Shown piece after piece: positions 13,595 to 15,019 of a DNA stretch of 15,019 nucleotides. A program made the position numbers and the translations under genes. The notes beneath the pieces are model-generated. The model searched no databases, was not told where the DNA came from, and worked only from the letters and a program-made list of their open reading frames with translations. The DNA comes from Planctomycetota bacterium (GTDB lineage: Bacteria; Planctomycetota; Planctomycetia; Planctomycetales; Planctomycetaceae): positions 1 through 15,019 of the forward strand of contig JAADHY010000713.1 in the NCBI GenBank assembly GCA_013151585.1, in the 5' to 3' direction. The number at the start of each line of letters is the position of its first letter. Within the stretch, counting starts at the first letter, position 1.

Positions 13595-15019
13595 TTATCG
13601 CCGCTTGGCCTTGTTCTGCCGCGCGAGGATGCGCTCGGCCAGTCGGCGTCGGGCGGCCAGAACTTTGTCAGGGTCTCGTTCCCAGTCGAACCAGCTTCGG
13701 GCGACTTTCTGAACCTCGCTCCGCGCGAAGGCCTCGTTACCTTGATCGACCAACAACTGGAAGTACTCGGCGTCCTCCATGCCTTCTCGGATGTTCTTCA
13801 GTCGGATCGAAGTGACCGGGCCGCCGAAGCCGGCGTCCGTGCCCGGATAGAACAGCATGCCTTCGCCGTTGTAGGCCAAGCGAAAGCTGGGCTGATCCAA
13901 CCACGGGTCGCGCACATGGCCCCAATAGACTGTGGTCCAATAGAGCAGGCCGGTCATGCGGTAGCGGAAATTGATCCACAAGGGAATGCGGTAATTGAGA
14001 ACCGGGAAGTCGATTTGCCACCACGGAGATGGCTCCGGTCCCTGGCACAAGGCCGTGTAAGACCAAAGCCGATCGCCGGCGGCCAGACGCTGTTTGGCAG
14101 TCGGTTCATCGTGCAGCGGCCAGAGCGGGACCCAGATGTCGACGGCCTCGTCCAGCGAGCCCCATTTCGGATCGCTCGGCTTGGTCTGTTCCGTGCAAAG
14201 CACCGGGATACCGGGACAGGCCTCGTGGACCAAAGCGGCCCGCCGTCGCACTCGATCGTACGCCTCTGGATCGTTCGGCTCGTCCAAAATGTAGATGTAG
14301 GCTCCGTCGGCCCATCCGTTCTCCTTCAGGTAGGAGTAGAAGCTGGCCAGATAGCGCTTCGCCTTTTCGCGGTCGGCTCCGAGCGGATCGCGAAAAGGCG
14401 GCCAACGGATCGCAAACGAGTTGACGTGCAGTTCTCGGATGTACCGGGCCAGCTCGTCGTGCGTTTTCGAAGGATCGATGCGGCCGTCTTTGCCGACCGC
14501 CGGATACAGATGGCTCGGGATCGGCGGGCAGATGCGATGTCGAGCCAATTCCTCGCAATACCGCCGTTCGATGACGCGGTATTGCTCCGATCCCACCTTC
14601 ACCCCGTGGGCGGCTGCGACGCGATGAAAACTGCCGAAGTGGGCCTGCACGGTCGGCCGGTCGGGCAGTGCGAAGTCCCACACGGTGAGCTCGATCGAGA
14701 TCATGATCGGCGAAAGGCCGCGGCCGGTGACGGTGACGCGGCCCCGGTACAAGCCCGCCTTCGCATCCGGCGGCACGAAAACGTCGACCCAAAGAACCTC
14801 GGTCGAACCTCTCCAAACGTCGAATGGAATGGCATCGTATTTGGCCCCCTTCGGGTTCCGCCGAGCATCCCAACGGGTCAGTTCCGATCCGTCGATCGGG
14901 TTGACAAAGGGGATCAAGGCGTCGGGGTAAAGGCCGGGCCGAGCATCGGATCGCGGGCTGGGACGGCGCACGTAAACGAAATGTTCGCGATAGAGCGTGA
15001 TGTGCTTGCCGGTGATGAC
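13595..15019 (-). CDS. GH123/DUF4091-like glycosidase, N-terminus outside window
   Basis: The minus frame is open from the right edge (VITGKHITLYREHFVYV) to TAA at 13595, giving 474 residues; an internal GTG at 14971 is not the start because family sequence continues upstream of it. The visible part begins in the GH123 N-terminal beta-sandwich (~1-115, with PFVNPIDGSE and ending ISIELTVWDFALP) and goes on to the barrel-like domain (~120-400). YIYILDEPNDPEAY carries the Asp-Glu pair at visible residues 246-247 (codons at 14279-14284), the expected GH123 catalytic position. The DUF4091 C-terminal signature follows as TSIRLKNIREGMEDAEYFQL. It shares architecture with the plus-strand 1207-residue protein but the two are clearly divergent. 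Likely an exported glycan hydrolase; any signal peptide lies outside the window. It heads the visible part of the minus-strand cluster. Confidence 0.88.
   Translation of the reverse strand, partial: VITGKHITLYREHFVYVRRPSPRSDARPGLYPDALIPFVNPIDGSELTRWDARRNPKGAKYDAIPFDVWRGSTEVLWVDVFVPPDAKAGLYRGRVTVTGRGLSPIMISIELTVWDFALPDRPTVQAHFGSFHRVAAAHGVKVGSEQYRVIERRYCEELARHRICPPIPSHLYPAVGKDGRIDPSKTHDELARYIRELHVNSFAIRWPPFRDPLGADREKAKRYLASFYSYLKENGWADGAYIYILDEPNDPEAYDRVRRRAALVHEACPGIPVLCTEQTKPSDPKWGSLDEAVDIWVPLWPLHDEPTAKQRLAAGDRLWSYTALCQGPEPSPWWQIDFPVLNYRIPLWINFRYRMTGLLYWTTVYWGHVRDPWLDQPSFRLAYNGEGMLFYPGTDAGFGGPVTSIRLKNIREGMEDAEYFQLLVDQGNEAFARSEVQKVARSWFDWERDPDKVLAARRRLAERILARQNKAKRR

Noticed and set aside
1..15019. 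CRISPR array, tRNA or rRNA genes
   Set aside because: No regularly spaced direct repeats of CRISPR size and no cloverleaf or rRNA-like sequence were seen on either strand.

Overview
The window is GC-rich bacterial DNA. The gene families point to a planctomycete, probably a Pirellulales or Thermoguttaceae relative. The pointers are secreted GH123/DUF4091-type glycosidase-like proteins, a Tat-exported Gfo/Idh/MocA oxidoreductase, a large secreted PQQ-like beta-propeller protein, a four-helix-bundle 'suffix' protein, and long gene-poor intervals. The taxon is an inference from family content, not from a marker gene.

Layout. At 1-100 (minus) is the signal-peptide start of a gene that leaves the window. 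From 101 to 2096 I find no convincing gene; the stretch holds many inverted repeats, including a MITE-like pair of perfect 12-bp inverted repeats 101 bp apart. At 2097-5720 (plus) is a 1207-residue secreted, modular GH123/DUF4091-like protein. From about 6046 to 7407 (plus) lies what I read as an eroded anti-phage-type operon: the N-terminus of an SNF2/DEAD-like helicase joined in frame, through a stop codon, to a short C-terminal tail; an intact four-helix-bundle/zinc-ribbon gene whose start overlaps that tail by 8 bp; and a stub of about 44 codons of a DUF1156-type DNA methyltransferase. Next comes purB (7562-8992, plus) with a recognisable sigma-70-like promoter.

The rest is on the minus strand and converges on purB with a 13-bp gap. 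In transcription order it runs: a second GH123/DUF4091-like gene (13595 to beyond the right edge), a Tat-signal Gfo/Idh/MocA oxidoreductase (start 13501) whose last ~76 codons are displaced by a +1 frameshift at a five-G run (12476-12480), and a 1012-residue secreted beta-propeller protein with an N-terminal methyltransferase-like fold (9006-12044). All three have or share good Shine-Dalgarno sequences and short gaps holding strong hairpins, so they may form one operon for uptake and oxidation of exotic, possibly amino-sugar or sulfated, glycans. That job is inferred from family and context.

The most interesting signals are the decayed defence locus, the twin 44-nt (Ser/Thr)-Asp-rich in-frame insertions in its surviving gene, the frameshifted oxidoreductase, and the methyltransferase-like domain fused to an exported propeller.
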